Assembly (NCBI GenBank): GCA_035325645.1
Contig: DAOKZK010000038.1
Span: 1 to 22,352, forward strand
Length of the DNA: 22,352 nucleotides
DNA from: Macondimonas sp035325645
GTDB lineage: Bacteria; Pseudomonadota; Gammaproteobacteria; UBA5335
Reading direction: 5' to 3'
The first letter of the stretch is position 1; each line of letters begins with the position of its first letter. A program made the translations under genes and the position numbers. The notes below the pieces were generated by a model. It searched no databases. It saw only the letters and a list, made by a program, of their open reading frames with translations, and had not been told where the DNA came from. Below, one piece after another: positions 7,860 to 15,765 of the stretch.

Positions 7860-8453
7860 ATGTCCGCCCGCACCGCCCGCATCGAGCGCGCCACGCTCGA
7901 AACCCGTATCAGCGTCGAGCTGAACCTGGACGGCAGCGGCGTGTCCCGTCTCGCCACCGGGCTGCCTTTCTTCGACCACATGCTCGACCAGATCGCCCGT
8001 CACGGGGCGGTCGATCTCGCCATCGCGGCGCAGGGGGACTTGGCGGTCGACGCCCACCACACGGTGGAGGACGTCGGGATCGCGCTGGGCCAGGCGCTGG
8101 CGCAGGCGCTGGGCGACAAGAAGGGCATCTCCCGCTACGGCCATGCCTATGTGCCGCTGGACGAGGCGCTCAGCCGGGTCGTGATCGATTTTTCCGGCCG
8201 GCCGGGACTCGAATATGCCGTCGATTACCCCCGCGCGCGCATCGGCGACTTCGATGTCGACCTGATCCGGGAGTTTTTCCAGGGCCTCGTGAACCATGCC
8301 CAGGCCACCGTGCACATCGACAACCTGAAGGGCCGCAACGCGCATCACATTGCCGAGACGGTCTTCAAGGCCTTCGGGCGCGCCTTGCGCCACGCCGCCG
8401 CGTTCGACGAGCGGCAGGCTCAGGTGATCCCTTCGACGAAGGGAAGTCTCTAA
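7860..8453 (+). CDS. hisB: Imidazoleglycerol-phosphate dehydratase
   Basis: This is the monofunctional dehydratase of histidine biosynthesis, converting imidazole glycerol phosphate to imidazole acetol phosphate. Its 197 residues match the single-domain family; the histidinol-phosphatase domain fused in enterobacterial HisB is absent. Manganese-binding motifs are intact: FFDHML (37-42), HHTVE (66-70) and HHIAE (162-166). The open frame extends to an ATG at 7809, but the 17 extra residues are not family-like, so the ATG at 7860 was chosen; no strong ribosome-binding site precedes it. It is the first gene of the his-tat run, 9 nt from hisH. Confidence 0.95.
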   Translation: MSARTARIERATLETRISVELNLDGSGVSRLATGLPFFDHMLDQIARHGAVDLAIAAQGDLAVDAHHTVEDVGIALGQALAQALGDKKGISRYGHAYVPLDEALSRVVIDFSGRPGLEYAVDYPRARIGDFDVDLIREFFQGLVNHAQATVHIDNLKGRNAHHIAETVFKAFGRALRHAAAFDERQAQVIPSTKGSL

Positions 8454-8462
8454 CGCCATCGG

Positions 8463-9137
8463 ATGACCGCGATGCCGACTCTCGCGATCCTGGATTACGG
8501 CATGGGCAACCTGCATTCCATGGCCAAGGCCCTGGAGCGGGTCGCACCCGAGAGCCGGATCTGCATCACCCACTCCGCCGCGGAACTGCGCGCGGCCGAC
8601 CGCATCGTCTTTCCCGGTCAGGGCGCCATCGGCCATTGCCGTGCGGAGCTCGCGCAGCGCGACCTGCTCGGTCTGTTGCCCGAGCTGGCCCGGGAAAAGC
8701 CCATGCTGGGCGTGTGTCTGGGCCTGCAGGCCGCGCTCGCATACAGCGAGGAAAACGGCGGCACGCCGGGTCTGGGGCTCTTTCCCGGGCGGGTACAGCG
8801 GTTTGCCGCCGGGACTCCCGAGGCACCGGGCCTGCCGCCCATCCGCATTCCCCACATGGGCTGGAATCGCGTCGAGCCGACGCGGACGCACCCCTTGTTC
8901 GAGGGAATTGCCCCCGGCAGCCGGTTCTATTTCGTCCACAGTTACTACGCGCCTGCCGAAGCTCCGGACGTCGCGGCTGTCTGCCATTACGGCGTGCCTT
9001 TCGCAGCGGCCATGGGGCGCGAAGGTTTTTTTGCGGTACAGTTTCATCCCGAGAAGAGCCAGCACGCCGGTTTGCGGCTGCTCGCCAACTTCAGCCGCTG
9101 GGACGGCTCTTGCCCGGCGCCCGTTTCCGGAGTCTGA
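8463..9137 (+). CDS. hisH: Imidazole glycerol phosphate synthase, glutaminase subunit HisH
   Basis: HisH is a class I glutamine amidotransferase that hydrolyses glutamine and channels ammonia to HisF. The 224-residue protein begins with the typical DYGMGNLHS pattern. It has the nucleophile Cys85 in GVCLG, a PGQGA oxyanion-strand motif, and His195 and Glu197 in FHPEKS, completing the catalytic triad. A second in-frame ATG three codons downstream (8472) is an equally possible start. The C-terminal dozen residues after NFSRWDG extend slightly past the usual end. Its stop codon lies 8 nt before hisA, and the hisA ribosome-binding site overlaps the end of hisH. Confidence 0.95.
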   Translation: MTAMPTLAILDYGMGNLHSMAKALERVAPESRICITHSAAELRAADRIVFPGQGAIGHCRAELAQRDLLGLLPELAREKPMLGVCLGLQAALAYSEENGGTPGLGLFPGRVQRFAAGTPEAPGLPPIRIPHMGWNRVEPTRTHPLFEGIAPGSRFYFVHSYYAPAEAPDVAAVCHYGVPFAAAMGREGFFAVQFHPEKSQHAGLRLLANFSRWDGSCPAPVSGV

Positions 9138-9145
9138 GGTCTGTC

Positions 9146-9883
9146 ATGCTGCTCATCCCCGCCATCGACATCAAGGACGGTCAATGTGTGCGTCTGCGTC
9201 AAGGGCAGATGGACGAGGTGACGGTGTTCTCGGATGACCCGCTCGCCGTCGCCGACCGCTGGATCAAGGCCGGCGCCCGGCGGCTGCATCTGGTCGATCT
9301 CGATGGCGCCGTGCAGGGCCGGCCGGTCAACCGTGACATCGTGGAGCGCATCTGCGCCGCCCACCCCAATGTCCCGGTGCAGATCGGCGGCGGCATCCGC
9401 GACGAGGAAACGGTGCAGGGCTATCTGGAGGCCGGCGCGCGCTATGTGATCATCGGCACCAAAGCCGTGAACACGCCTCATTTCATCAACGACGTGTGCA
9501 TGGAGTTCCCCAGCCACATCATCGTCGGGCTCGACGCCCGCGAGGGCAAGGTGGCCATCGACGGCTGGTCCAAGCTGTCCCACCACGACGTCATCGATGT
9601 CGCCAAACGGCTCGAAGACGACGGCGTCGAGGCGATCATCTACACCGACATCGGTCGCGACGGCATGATGGGCGGGGTGAACGTCGACGCCACGGTGGCG
9701 CTGGCCCGCAGCGTGCGGGTGCCCATCATTGCCTCGGGCGGCGTGCACGATCTCGACGACATCCGGGCGCTGTGCGCAGTCACCGACGAGGGCATCGTCG
9801 GCGCCGTGATCGGCCGCGCGCTCTACGAAGGGACGCTCGATCTGGCCGCGGCGCAGCGGCTGGTCGACGGTCTGGGCGGCTGA
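9146..9883 (+). CDS. hisA: ProFAR isomerase HisA
   Basis: HisA performs the Amadori isomerisation of ProFAR to PRFAR in histidine biosynthesis. The 245-residue length is standard for this (beta/alpha)8 barrel. Visible features are the catalytic base Asp8 in IPAIDIKDG, the first half-barrel phosphate-binding GGGIR, and IIYTDIGRDG carrying the catalytic acid, followed by ASGGV in the second half. The ATG at 9146 has GAGG 6 nt upstream. The frame is open 450 codons further upstream, but that part is a shadow of hisB and hisH. hisF starts 1 nt after the stop. Confidence 0.96.
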   Translation: MLLIPAIDIKDGQCVRLRQGQMDEVTVFSDDPLAVADRWIKAGARRLHLVDLDGAVQGRPVNRDIVERICAAHPNVPVQIGGGIRDEETVQGYLEAGARYVIIGTKAVNTPHFINDVCMEFPSHIIVGLDAREGKVAIDGWSKLSHHDVIDVAKRLEDDGVEAIIYTDIGRDGMMGGVNVDATVALARSVRVPIIASGGVHDLDDIRALCAVTDEGIVGAVIGRALYEGTLDLAAAQRLVDGLGG

Positions 9884-9884
9884 G

Positions 9885-10679
9885 GTGGCGCTGGCCAAGC
9901 GCATCATTCCCTGTCTGGACGTCGACGGCGGCCGTGTGGTCAAGGGCGTCCGCTTCGAAGGGCTGCGCGACGCCGGCGATCCGGTCGAGGTCGCGCGCCG
10001 TTACGATGAGCAGGGCGCCGATGAACTCGCCTTCCTCGACATCACGGCCAGTCACCAGGAACGCGATACCCTGCTCCACATGGTGGAAGCCGTGGCCGCG
10101 CAGGTGTTCATTCCCCTGACGGTGGGCGGCGGTGTGCGCAGCTGCGCCGACATTCGCCGCCTGCTCAACGCCGGCGCCGACAAGGTCTCGATCAACAGCG
10201 CGGCGGTGACCCGGCCCGAGTTCATCGGCGAGGCCGCCGATCATTTCGGCTCGCAGTGCATCGTCGTCGCCATCGACGCCCGCCGCGTGCCGGGCACAGA
10301 GGCCGCGCCGCGCTGGGAGATCCATACCCACGGCGGGCGCCGTCCCACCGGCCTCGATGCCCTGGACTGGGCCGCACGCATGGCCGGGCTGGGCGCGGGC
10401 GAGCTGCTGGTGACCAGCATGGACCGCGACGGCACGGGCCTCGGTTTCGACAATGACCTCAACCGGGCCATCGCCGCGCGCGTCGAGGTGCCCATCATCG
10501 CCTCCGGCGGCGTGGGCGAACTCGCGCATCTGCGTGACGGCGTGCTGGTGGGTCATGCCGATGCCGTGCTCGCCGCCAGCATCTTTCATTTCGGCACGCA
10601 CACCATCCCTGAAGCCAAGCGTTTTCTGGCCGCCTCTGGCATCGAGGTGCGGCTCGATGCGAGCGCAGAGGCCGCATGA
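9885..10679 (+). CDS. hisF: Imidazole glycerol phosphate synthase, cyclase subunit HisF
   Basis: HisF condenses PRFAR with ammonia supplied by HisH to give imidazole glycerol phosphate and AICAR. The 264-residue barrel has the family opening KRIIPCLDVDGGRVVKG (catalytic Asp12), GGGVRS, VVAIDAR (second catalytic Asp) and ASGGVG. The start is GTG, 1 nt after the hisA stop, indicating translational coupling. The residues following VKGVRF (EGLRDAGDP) differ slightly from the commoner 'VDIRDAGDP', a minor variation. The stop overlaps hisI by 4 nt. Confidence 0.96.
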   Translation: MALAKRIIPCLDVDGGRVVKGVRFEGLRDAGDPVEVARRYDEQGADELAFLDITASHQERDTLLHMVEAVAAQVFIPLTVGGGVRSCADIRRLLNAGADKVSINSAAVTRPEFIGEAADHFGSQCIVVAIDARRVPGTEAAPRWEIHTHGGRRPTGLDALDWAARMAGLGAGELLVTSMDRDGTGLGFDNDLNRAIAARVEVPIIASGGVGELAHLRDGVLVGHADAVLAASIFHFGTHTIPEAKRFLAASGIEVRLDASAEAA

Positions 10680-11065
10680 CCGCGGCCGTGGACGCCGTCG
10701 CCTGGAACGCCGAGGGCTTGGCACCGGCCATTGCGCAGGATGCCGCGACCGGGCGGGTGTTGATGCTGGCCTGGATGAACCGCGATGCGCTGCGCGAGAC
10801 GCTGACCCGCGGCGAGGCGGTCTACTGGTCGCGTTCACGCCAGCGCCTGTGGCACAAGGGTGAAAGCTCCGGCCACGTGCAGCGGGTGCACGAGGTGCGT
10901 CTGGACTGCGATGGCGATGCCCTGCTGCTGGTCGTGACCCAGCAGGACGGCATCGCCTGTCACACGGGACGGGCAAGCTGCTTCTACCGCACCTGGACTC
11001 CAGACGGGGACTGGGTGGCGACCGATCCAATCCTCAAGGATCCGGAGGATATCTATGGCGCCTGA
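10676..11065 (+). CDS. hisI: Phosphoribosyl-AMP cyclohydrolase HisI
   Basis: HisI opens the adenine ring of phosphoribosyl-AMP in the third step of histidine biosynthesis. The 129-residue protein has the single-domain length, with the HisE function encoded separately. Metal-binding residues are in DCDGDA (Cys78 and flanking Asp) and the pair Cys95/Cys102 in GIACHTGRASC, and the VYWSRSR substrate-binding region is present. The start codon overlaps the hisF stop by 4 nt (ATGA), and its own end overlaps hisE by 11 nt. Confidence 0.95.
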   Translation: MTAAVDAVAWNAEGLAPAIAQDAATGRVLMLAWMNRDALRETLTRGEAVYWSRSRQRLWHKGESSGHVQRVHEVRLDCDGDALLLVVTQQDGIACHTGRASCFYRTWTPDGDWVATDPILKDPEDIYGA

Positions 11066-11387
11066 AACCGCATTGCAGACCTACCGGGAACTGGTGGAGA
11101 CCCTGCGGACGCGCCGGAGTGCCAGTCCGGAAAGCTCCTACGTCGCGCGGCTCTACGACAAGGGGCTGGACGCGATTCTCAAGAAGATCGGCGAGGAAGC
11201 GACCGAGACGGTGATGGCGGCCAAGGACGGCGAGCCGGATGCTGTGGTCCGCGAAGTGGCGGATCTGTGGTTCCATAGTCTGGTGCTGTTGGTGCACCTG
11301 GACCTGGATCCCGATGCCGTATGGGCCGAACTGGCCCGACGCGCCGGGGTCTCAGGGTTGGTGGAAAAGGCCGCGCGGGGCTCTTAA
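11055..11387 (+). CDS. hisE: Phosphoribosyl-ATP pyrophosphatase HisE
   Basis: HisE removes pyrophosphate from phosphoribosyl-ATP, the second step of the pathway. The 110-residue all-helical protein shows the MazG-like acidic metal-binding pattern: KKIGEEATETVMAAKD, then VVREVADLWFHSLVLL. The gene begins inside the last codons of hisI (11-nt overlap), and GGAGGA lies upstream of the ATG. It is the last histidine gene of the cluster; tatA follows after 22 nt without a terminator, so his and tat genes are probably co-transcribed. Confidence 0.94.
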   Translation: MAPETALQTYRELVETLRTRRSASPESSYVARLYDKGLDAILKKIGEEATETVMAAKDGEPDAVVREVADLWFHSLVLLVHLDLDPDAVWAELARRAGVSGLVEKAARGS

Positions 11388-11409
11388 GGCCGGCGCAAGG
11401 AGTAAGGCG

Positions 11410-11652
11410 ATGTTGAGTGGCGTCAGTATTTGGCAGCTTCTGATCCTGCTGGTGATCGTGGTGCTGGTGTTCGGCACCCGCCGGTTGGGCAGCATGGGCG
11501 GGGACCTCGGCGCGGCCATCCGCAATTTCCGCTCCGCCCTGTCCGATGAGGATGACGGCAAGGGCGGCAAAGCCCCGGAAAGCCTGCCCCCGTCCACCGC
11601 CGCGGTCAGCCCGGCGAGCGAGAAGACGCGCGAGGACACGCACGCGGGTTGA
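11410..11652 (+). CDS. tatA: Sec-independent translocase protein TatA
   Basis: TatA polymerises to form the conducting element of the twin-arginine translocase in the inner membrane. The 80-residue protein has one N-terminal transmembrane helix (about residues 5-20), the conserved FGTRRL hinge (21-26) and an amphipathic helix up to IRNF. A polar, acidic and Ser/Pro-rich tail follows. The start at 11410 is set by AAGGAG 7 nt upstream; the longer open frame upstream is a hisE shadow. A hairpin lies in the 60-nt gap to tatB. Confidence 0.92.
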   Translation: MLSGVSIWQLLILLVIVVLVFGTRRLGSMGGDLGAAIRNFRSALSDEDDGKGGKAPESLPPSTAAVSPASEKTREDTHAG

Positions 11653-11675
11653 GCCCGACCAGCAGACTTTGGTCC

Positions 11676-11691
11676 GCACGGCGAGCCGTGC
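11676..11691 (+). other. Intercistronic hairpin between tatA and tatB
   Basis: GCACGG and CCGTGC form a perfect 6-bp stem around a CGAG tetraloop in the tatA-tatB gap. There is no U-tract, so a full intrinsic terminator is unlikely. An RNA-processing or partial-attenuation element is possible. Confidence 0.35.
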
Positions 11692-11712
11692 CGGCATCTC
11701 GGAGAAGCAGCC

Positions 11713-12063
11713 ATGTTCGATATCGGCTTCTGGGAGCTGGTGCTGGTGTTCGTGATTGCCTTGGTGGTTCTCGGCCCTGAGCGACTGCCCGGCGCGGCGC
11801 GACAGGTGGGTCAGTGGGTGCGCCGCATCCGCGGTCTGGCCTTTGTGGCGCAACAGGAACTGGAGCGGGAACTCAAGATCAGCGAATTGCGCCAGCAGCT
11901 CAAGGAGAACCCCGAGGCACGACAGCTGGGCGCGCTGCGCAGCGAACTGCAAAATCTGAATGCGTTCGCTGCGCGCTCCATCCAGCCTCCTGCGCAGGCA
12001 GCGGTGCCCGTCGAGGCCGACGACCCCTCGGCGCCGCCCAAGACCCAGGATCCGCTACCATGA
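11713..12063 (+). CDS. tatB: Sec-independent translocase protein TatB
   Basis: TatB works with TatC as the receptor complex for Tat signal peptides. The 116-residue protein opens with MFDIGFWELVLVFVIALVVLGPERLP, where the GFWEL...GPERLP pattern with its membrane-buried Glu and hinge Pro marks TatB rather than TatA. A long amphipathic helix (ARQVGQWVRRIRGL) and a charged coiled region follow, then a Pro-rich tail. GGAG precedes the ATG by 8 nt. The stop overlaps the tatC start by 4 nt. Confidence 0.93.
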   Translation: MFDIGFWELVLVFVIALVVLGPERLPGAARQVGQWVRRIRGLAFVAQQELERELKISELRQQLKENPEARQLGALRSELQNLNAFAARSIQPPAQAAVPVEADDPSAPPKTQDPLP

Positions 12064-12836
12064 CGCCGGATGAACAAGAGGAGTTTGCCGAGCAGCCCTT
12101 CCTGAGCCACCTGATCGAGCTGCGTGCGCGCTTGCTGCGTTGCCTGTGGGCAATCGGCATCCTGCTCGTTCCGCTGTCGCTGTTCGCCAACCGGCTGTTT
12201 TCGGTGCTGGCGGCGCCCTTGCTGGCCAAGCTGCCGAGCGGCAACAGCCTCATCGCCACTCAGGTGGTGACGCCCTTCCTCACGCCCTTCAAGCTCGCGG
12301 CCGTGACGGCCGTCTTTGTGGCGATGCCCTACCTGCTCTGGCAGATCTGGTCCTTCGTGGCGCCGGGGCTGTATCAGCACGAGAAGCGTTTTGCCTATCC
12401 CATGCTGGTGATGAGCATCGGCCTGTTCTACCTGGGCGTCGCATTCGCCTATTTCGTGGCGCTGCCCCTTACCTTCGGCTTCATCACCAGCACCGCGCCG
12501 CAAGGCGTGGCCGTCATGACCGACATCGCGGCTTATCTCGATTTCACGCTGACTGTGTTCTTCGCCTTCGGGCTGGCCTTTCAGATCCCGGTGCTGACCG
12601 TGCTCTTGGCCTGGGCCGGGATCACGACCCCGGCAGTGATGGCCAGAGCCCGGCCCTATGTGCTGGTCGGGGCATTTACGGTAGGTATGCTGCTCACCCC
12701 GCCGGATGTGTTTTCACAAGCCCTTCTGGCGCTGCCGACCTATCTGCTCTACGAACTCGGCATCGTGCTGGCCCGGATCCTGGTTCCCGGCGCACGCGAG
12801 GTGGACGCGCAGCGCCGGCAATCCGAGAGCTCCTGA
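12060..12836 (+). CDS. tatC: Sec-independent translocase protein TatC
   Basis: TatC is the multi-spanning core of the Tat receptor complex and binds the twin-arginine motif. The 258-residue protein shows the signature cytoplasmic N-terminus FLSHLIELRARLLR, including the Glu essential for signal binding. About six transmembrane helices follow, with the conserved WQIWSFVAPGLYQHEKR loop and LTPPDVFSQ. The start overlaps tatB (ATGA); the open frame upstream of 12060 is a tatB shadow. The gene is convergent with the M16 peptidase gene, whose stop lies 3 nt away, so neither has room for its own terminator in between. Confidence 0.95.
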   Translation: MTPDEQEEFAEQPFLSHLIELRARLLRCLWAIGILLVPLSLFANRLFSVLAAPLLAKLPSGNSLIATQVVTPFLTPFKLAAVTAVFVAMPYLLWQIWSFVAPGLYQHEKRFAYPMLVMSIGLFYLGVAFAYFVALPLTFGFITSTAPQGVAVMTDIAAYLDFTLTVFFAFGLAFQIPVLTVLLAWAGITTPAVMARARPYVLVGAFTVGMLLTPPDVFSQALLALPTYLLYELGIVLARILVPGAREVDAQRRQSESS

Positions 12837-12839
12837 CGC

Positions 12840-15668
12840 TCAGCGCACCGCTCGCCCGTCTGCGTCCACGACCTGTACCTCACCCCAGCCCAGCGCGCGC
12901 ACCTCGGCCTCGATCTTCTTGAGATCGCCCACCACGACCCAGGTCAGGCGCTTGGGGTCGATCCAGGCGCGGGCCGTGGTCGTCGCCTGTTCCGGCGTCA
13001 GGGCTCGGATGTCGCGCACGAAGCGATCGTAGTAGTCATCCGGCAGGCCGTAGAGCGTGATGTTCTGGACGCCGCCGGCCACCTGTGCGGCGGTTTCGAA
13101 CTGACCCGGCAATTTCAGCGTCATGTTCTTCTGTGCCTTGTCCAGTTCCTCGGCCGTCACCGGCTTCGGACCGATGATGCCGCTGATCTCGCTGGCCATC
13201 TCGCGCATCGCGGCCGCCGTCTTGTCGCGCTGGACGGGAGCGTAGAGCATCCACGGCCGCGGGCCTTTGGCATCGGTCAGCGTCGAGCCGGCACCGTAGG
13301 CCCAGCCTTTCTGCTCGCGCAGGTTGAAGTTGATGCGCGAGGTGAACATGCCGCCCAAGACCGCGTTCACGGCGCGGAACGACAGATCCTCGGGCGCGCC
13401 GGTGGCGGGTATCAGCTCGCCGGCCATGATCATGGACTGCGCGTAGTCCGGCCGGTCGATGAGGAAGATGCGCGGTTTCTCAGGCACAGGCGGGGTCGGC
13501 AACGTCGGCGCCGTGACCGCATCGGCCGGCGCCTGCCAACTGCCCAGCACCCGTTCGACCTGCGCCTTCAGGGTGGGAAGGTCGATGTCGCCCACGGCCA
13601 CCAGCACCGCGTCCCGTGGATGCACGTGGCGCCGGTAGAAGTCGCGCAACTCATCGACCGTCGCCGCCTCGATCACCGCCTCATAACCGCTGCCCGTCAA
13701 GGGCTGGCCATAGGGATGATCCGGGCCATAGAGCAGCGGCGGCAAGACCCGTTGCGCCATGCTGGAGGGCTTGGTCTTTTCCTGGGCAATGGCCGCCAGC
13801 CGCTGCTGCTTGAGCAGCGCCAGGCGATCCTCCGGGAAGGCGGGGTCGCGCACGATCTCGGCAAAGAGCGCGAGCGAGGGCTCGAGCGTTTCCCGCAGGG
13901 CGGACAGGCCGACCACGCCGGTGTCCAGCGCGGCCGAGACGCCGATTTCGGCGCCCAGACGCTCCTTTTCGGCCGCGATGGCCTGCGCGTCGCGCCGGCT
14001 GCTGCCCTCCTCGAGCATGTCGAGAGCGAGGCCCGCGAGGCCGGAGCGGCGCGGATCGTCGCTGGAGAAACCAGCCGGCACCAGGAGCGAGAGTTCCACC
14101 GTCGGTGCATTGGGACGACGGGCCAGGACAATGCTGAGACCATTGTCGAGCCGCGCACGCTCCATTGCGGGGAATTCGAGATCGGGCGGCGCGGTGATGG
14201 TCGGCAGCGTGCTGCGATCCACATCCTCGCCCTTTGCCGCCAGGGCCGGGTAGGGCTCGACGTCGATGGTCAGGCGATTCTCGCCAAGCCATTTCCGCGC
14301 CGCTTCCTGCAACTGGGCCGGGGTCGCCGCCTTCACCCGTTCGAGATTCTGCTTCCAAGCTTCTGGATCGCCGCCCAGCGTCTGGCTTTCGGCGAGCACT
14401 TGCGCCTTGCCCGCGAACCCGCCCACCTTTTCGATGCCGCGCAAAAAGCCCGCGAGGGTGCCCATGCGCGCCCGCTCCAGTTCATCCGCGGTCGGGCCTT
14501 CCTGCGCAAACCGGGCCAGCTCCTCATCGGCGACGGTCTCGATGCGGCCGAGATCGGCCTCGGGGCGGGCCGTGACGGTGAGATAGATCTGCGAACCCAA
14601 CTCGCCGGGGCCGACCCCGAAGCTCACATCAGTAGCCAGGTTTTCCTGCTCGACCAGCCGGCGATAGAGCCGCGAGGTCTTTCCAGAGCCGAGCACGGTG
14701 GTCGCGAGATCCAGCACCGGCAGGTCGGGGTGCCCCCACTCGGGCACGTTCCAGACCGCGTACAGACGGCCCTGAGCCACCCGATCCTGCAGGCTCATGC
14801 GACGCGGCTGGCCGAGCGGCGCGAAGTCCTTGGCCGGCCGGGTCACCGGTGGGCCGGGCGGGATGCTGCCGAAGGCCTGGCGCGCCTTGGCCACGGCGGT
14901 TTCGTTGTCCACATCGCCGGCAATCACCAGCACGGCGTTGCTGGGCCCGTAGTAGGTCTTGAACCATTCGTGCACATCCTCGACCGTTGCGCGATCGAGG
15001 TCTTCCATCGAGCCGATGGTGGTCCAGGAGTACGGGTGCCCGGCGGGATAGGTATTCTTGGCGATCTGTTCCCAGACCTTGCCATAGGGGGCGCTTTCGC
15101 GCTGACGCTTTTCGTTCTTGACCACCGCGCGTTGCTCATCGAGCTTGCCCTGGTCGATGGCGCCGAGCAGATGGCCCATGCGGTCGGACTCCATCCACAG
15201 GGCAAGATCCAGCGCCGGCGTGGGCACGTTCTGGAAATAGTTGGTGCGATCGCGGCTGGTGGTGCCGTTCATCTCGGTTGCGCCAACCTGCTCGAGCGGA
15301 CGGAAGTAGTCGTCGTCGTAGTGCTCCGTCCCGTTGAACATCAGGTGTTCGAACAGATGCGCAAAGCCGGTCTTGCCGGCCACCTCGTTCTTGGAACCGA
15401 CGTGGTACCAGACCGTCACGTTGACGATGGGGGTCTTGCGGTCTTCATGCACCAGGACGGTCAAGCCGTTTTCCAGTACCGTCTTGTGATAGGGGATATC
15501 CACCGGAGCCATCTCCTGAGTCGGGTTTGCGGCCGGGCTTTGCTCGGCCTGGGTCGCGGGCGCTTCCGGTGCAGGCGAAGGCGTGGGCGTTTCCCTCGAG
15601 CATCCCGCGACGCCCAGCACCAGTGCCGCCAGCACTGCGGCTCTCTTCCCCTGCCGATTCCTGCTCAT
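12840..15668 (-). CDS. M16-family zinc metallopeptidase, predicted lipoprotein
   Basis: This 942-residue protein is a pitrilysin/insulinase-family peptidase with two homologous halves. Residues 1-23 form a lipoprotein signal ending in LGVAGC (Cys23), then a Pro/Ala/Thr linker, so it should be membrane-anchored and face the periplasm. The first half carries the inverted zinc motif HLFEH (104-108); a downstream Glu-rich segment (LDEQRAVVKNEKR, 177-189) supplies the third ligand. The second half starts near FPAMERARLDNGL and lacks the zinc motif, as expected for the non-catalytic half. The substrate is unknown; related proteins degrade small peptides. The start at 15668 is chosen because AGGAG lies 7 nt upstream and a signal peptide follows; the frame is open to 15737. 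Confidence 0.9.
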   Translation of the reverse strand: MSRNRQGKRAAVLAALVLGVAGCSRETPTPSPAPEAPATQAEQSPAANPTQEMAPVDIPYHKTVLENGLTVLVHEDRKTPIVNVTVWYHVGSKNEVAGKTGFAHLFEHLMFNGTEHYDDDYFRPLEQVGATEMNGTTSRDRTNYFQNVPTPALDLALWMESDRMGHLLGAIDQGKLDEQRAVVKNEKRQRESAPYGKVWEQIAKNTYPAGHPYSWTTIGSMEDLDRATVEDVHEWFKTYYGPSNAVLVIAGDVDNETAVAKARQAFGSIPPGPPVTRPAKDFAPLGQPRRMSLQDRVAQGRLYAVWNVPEWGHPDLPVLDLATTVLGSGKTSRLYRRLVEQENLATDVSFGVGPGELGSQIYLTVTARPEADLGRIETVADEELARFAQEGPTADELERARMGTLAGFLRGIEKVGGFAGKAQVLAESQTLGGDPEAWKQNLERVKAATPAQLQEAARKWLGENRLTIDVEPYPALAAKGEDVDRSTLPTITAPPDLEFPAMERARLDNGLSIVLARRPNAPTVELSLLVPAGFSSDDPRRSGLAGLALDMLEEGSSRRDAQAIAAEKERLGAEIGVSAALDTGVVGLSALRETLEPSLALFAEIVRDPAFPEDRLALLKQQRLAAIAQEKTKPSSMAQRVLPPLLYGPDHPYGQPLTGSGYEAVIEAATVDELRDFYRRHVHPRDAVLVAVGDIDLPTLKAQVERVLGSWQAPADAVTAPTLPTPPVPEKPRIFLIDRPDYAQSMIMAGELIPATGAPEDLSFRAVNAVLGGMFTSRINFNLREQKGWAYGAGSTLTDAKGPRPWMLYAPVQRDKTAAAMREMASEISGIIGPKPVTAEELDKAQKNMTLKLPGQFETAAQVAGGVQNITLYGLPDDYYDRFVRDIRALTPEQATTTARAWIDPKRLTWVVVGDLKKIEAEVRALGWGEVQVVDADGRAVR

Positions 15669-15704
15669 GCATCCGCTCCTGGTTGCGCTCATCGGTTCGC
15701 GCGA

Positions 15705-15722
15705 CGATTCATGGGAGAATCG
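15705..15722. promoter_or_regulatory. Inverted repeat in a divergent promoter region (candidate operator)
   Basis: CGATTC and GAATCG form a perfect 6-bp inverted repeat separated by 6 nt, between the divergent M16 peptidase and permease genes. It could be an operator, but no matching regulator is encoded nearby and chance cannot be excluded. Confidence 0.22.
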
Positions 15723-15765
15723 CGCATTCTGCTCCACCCCGCTGCCAGAGGCGAAGCGAGGCGCT

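Noticed and set aside
7796..9145. Long N-terminal extension of the hisA frame
   Set aside because: It overlaps hisB and hisH out of frame; HisA has its normal length from the ATG at 9146 with a good ribosome-binding site.
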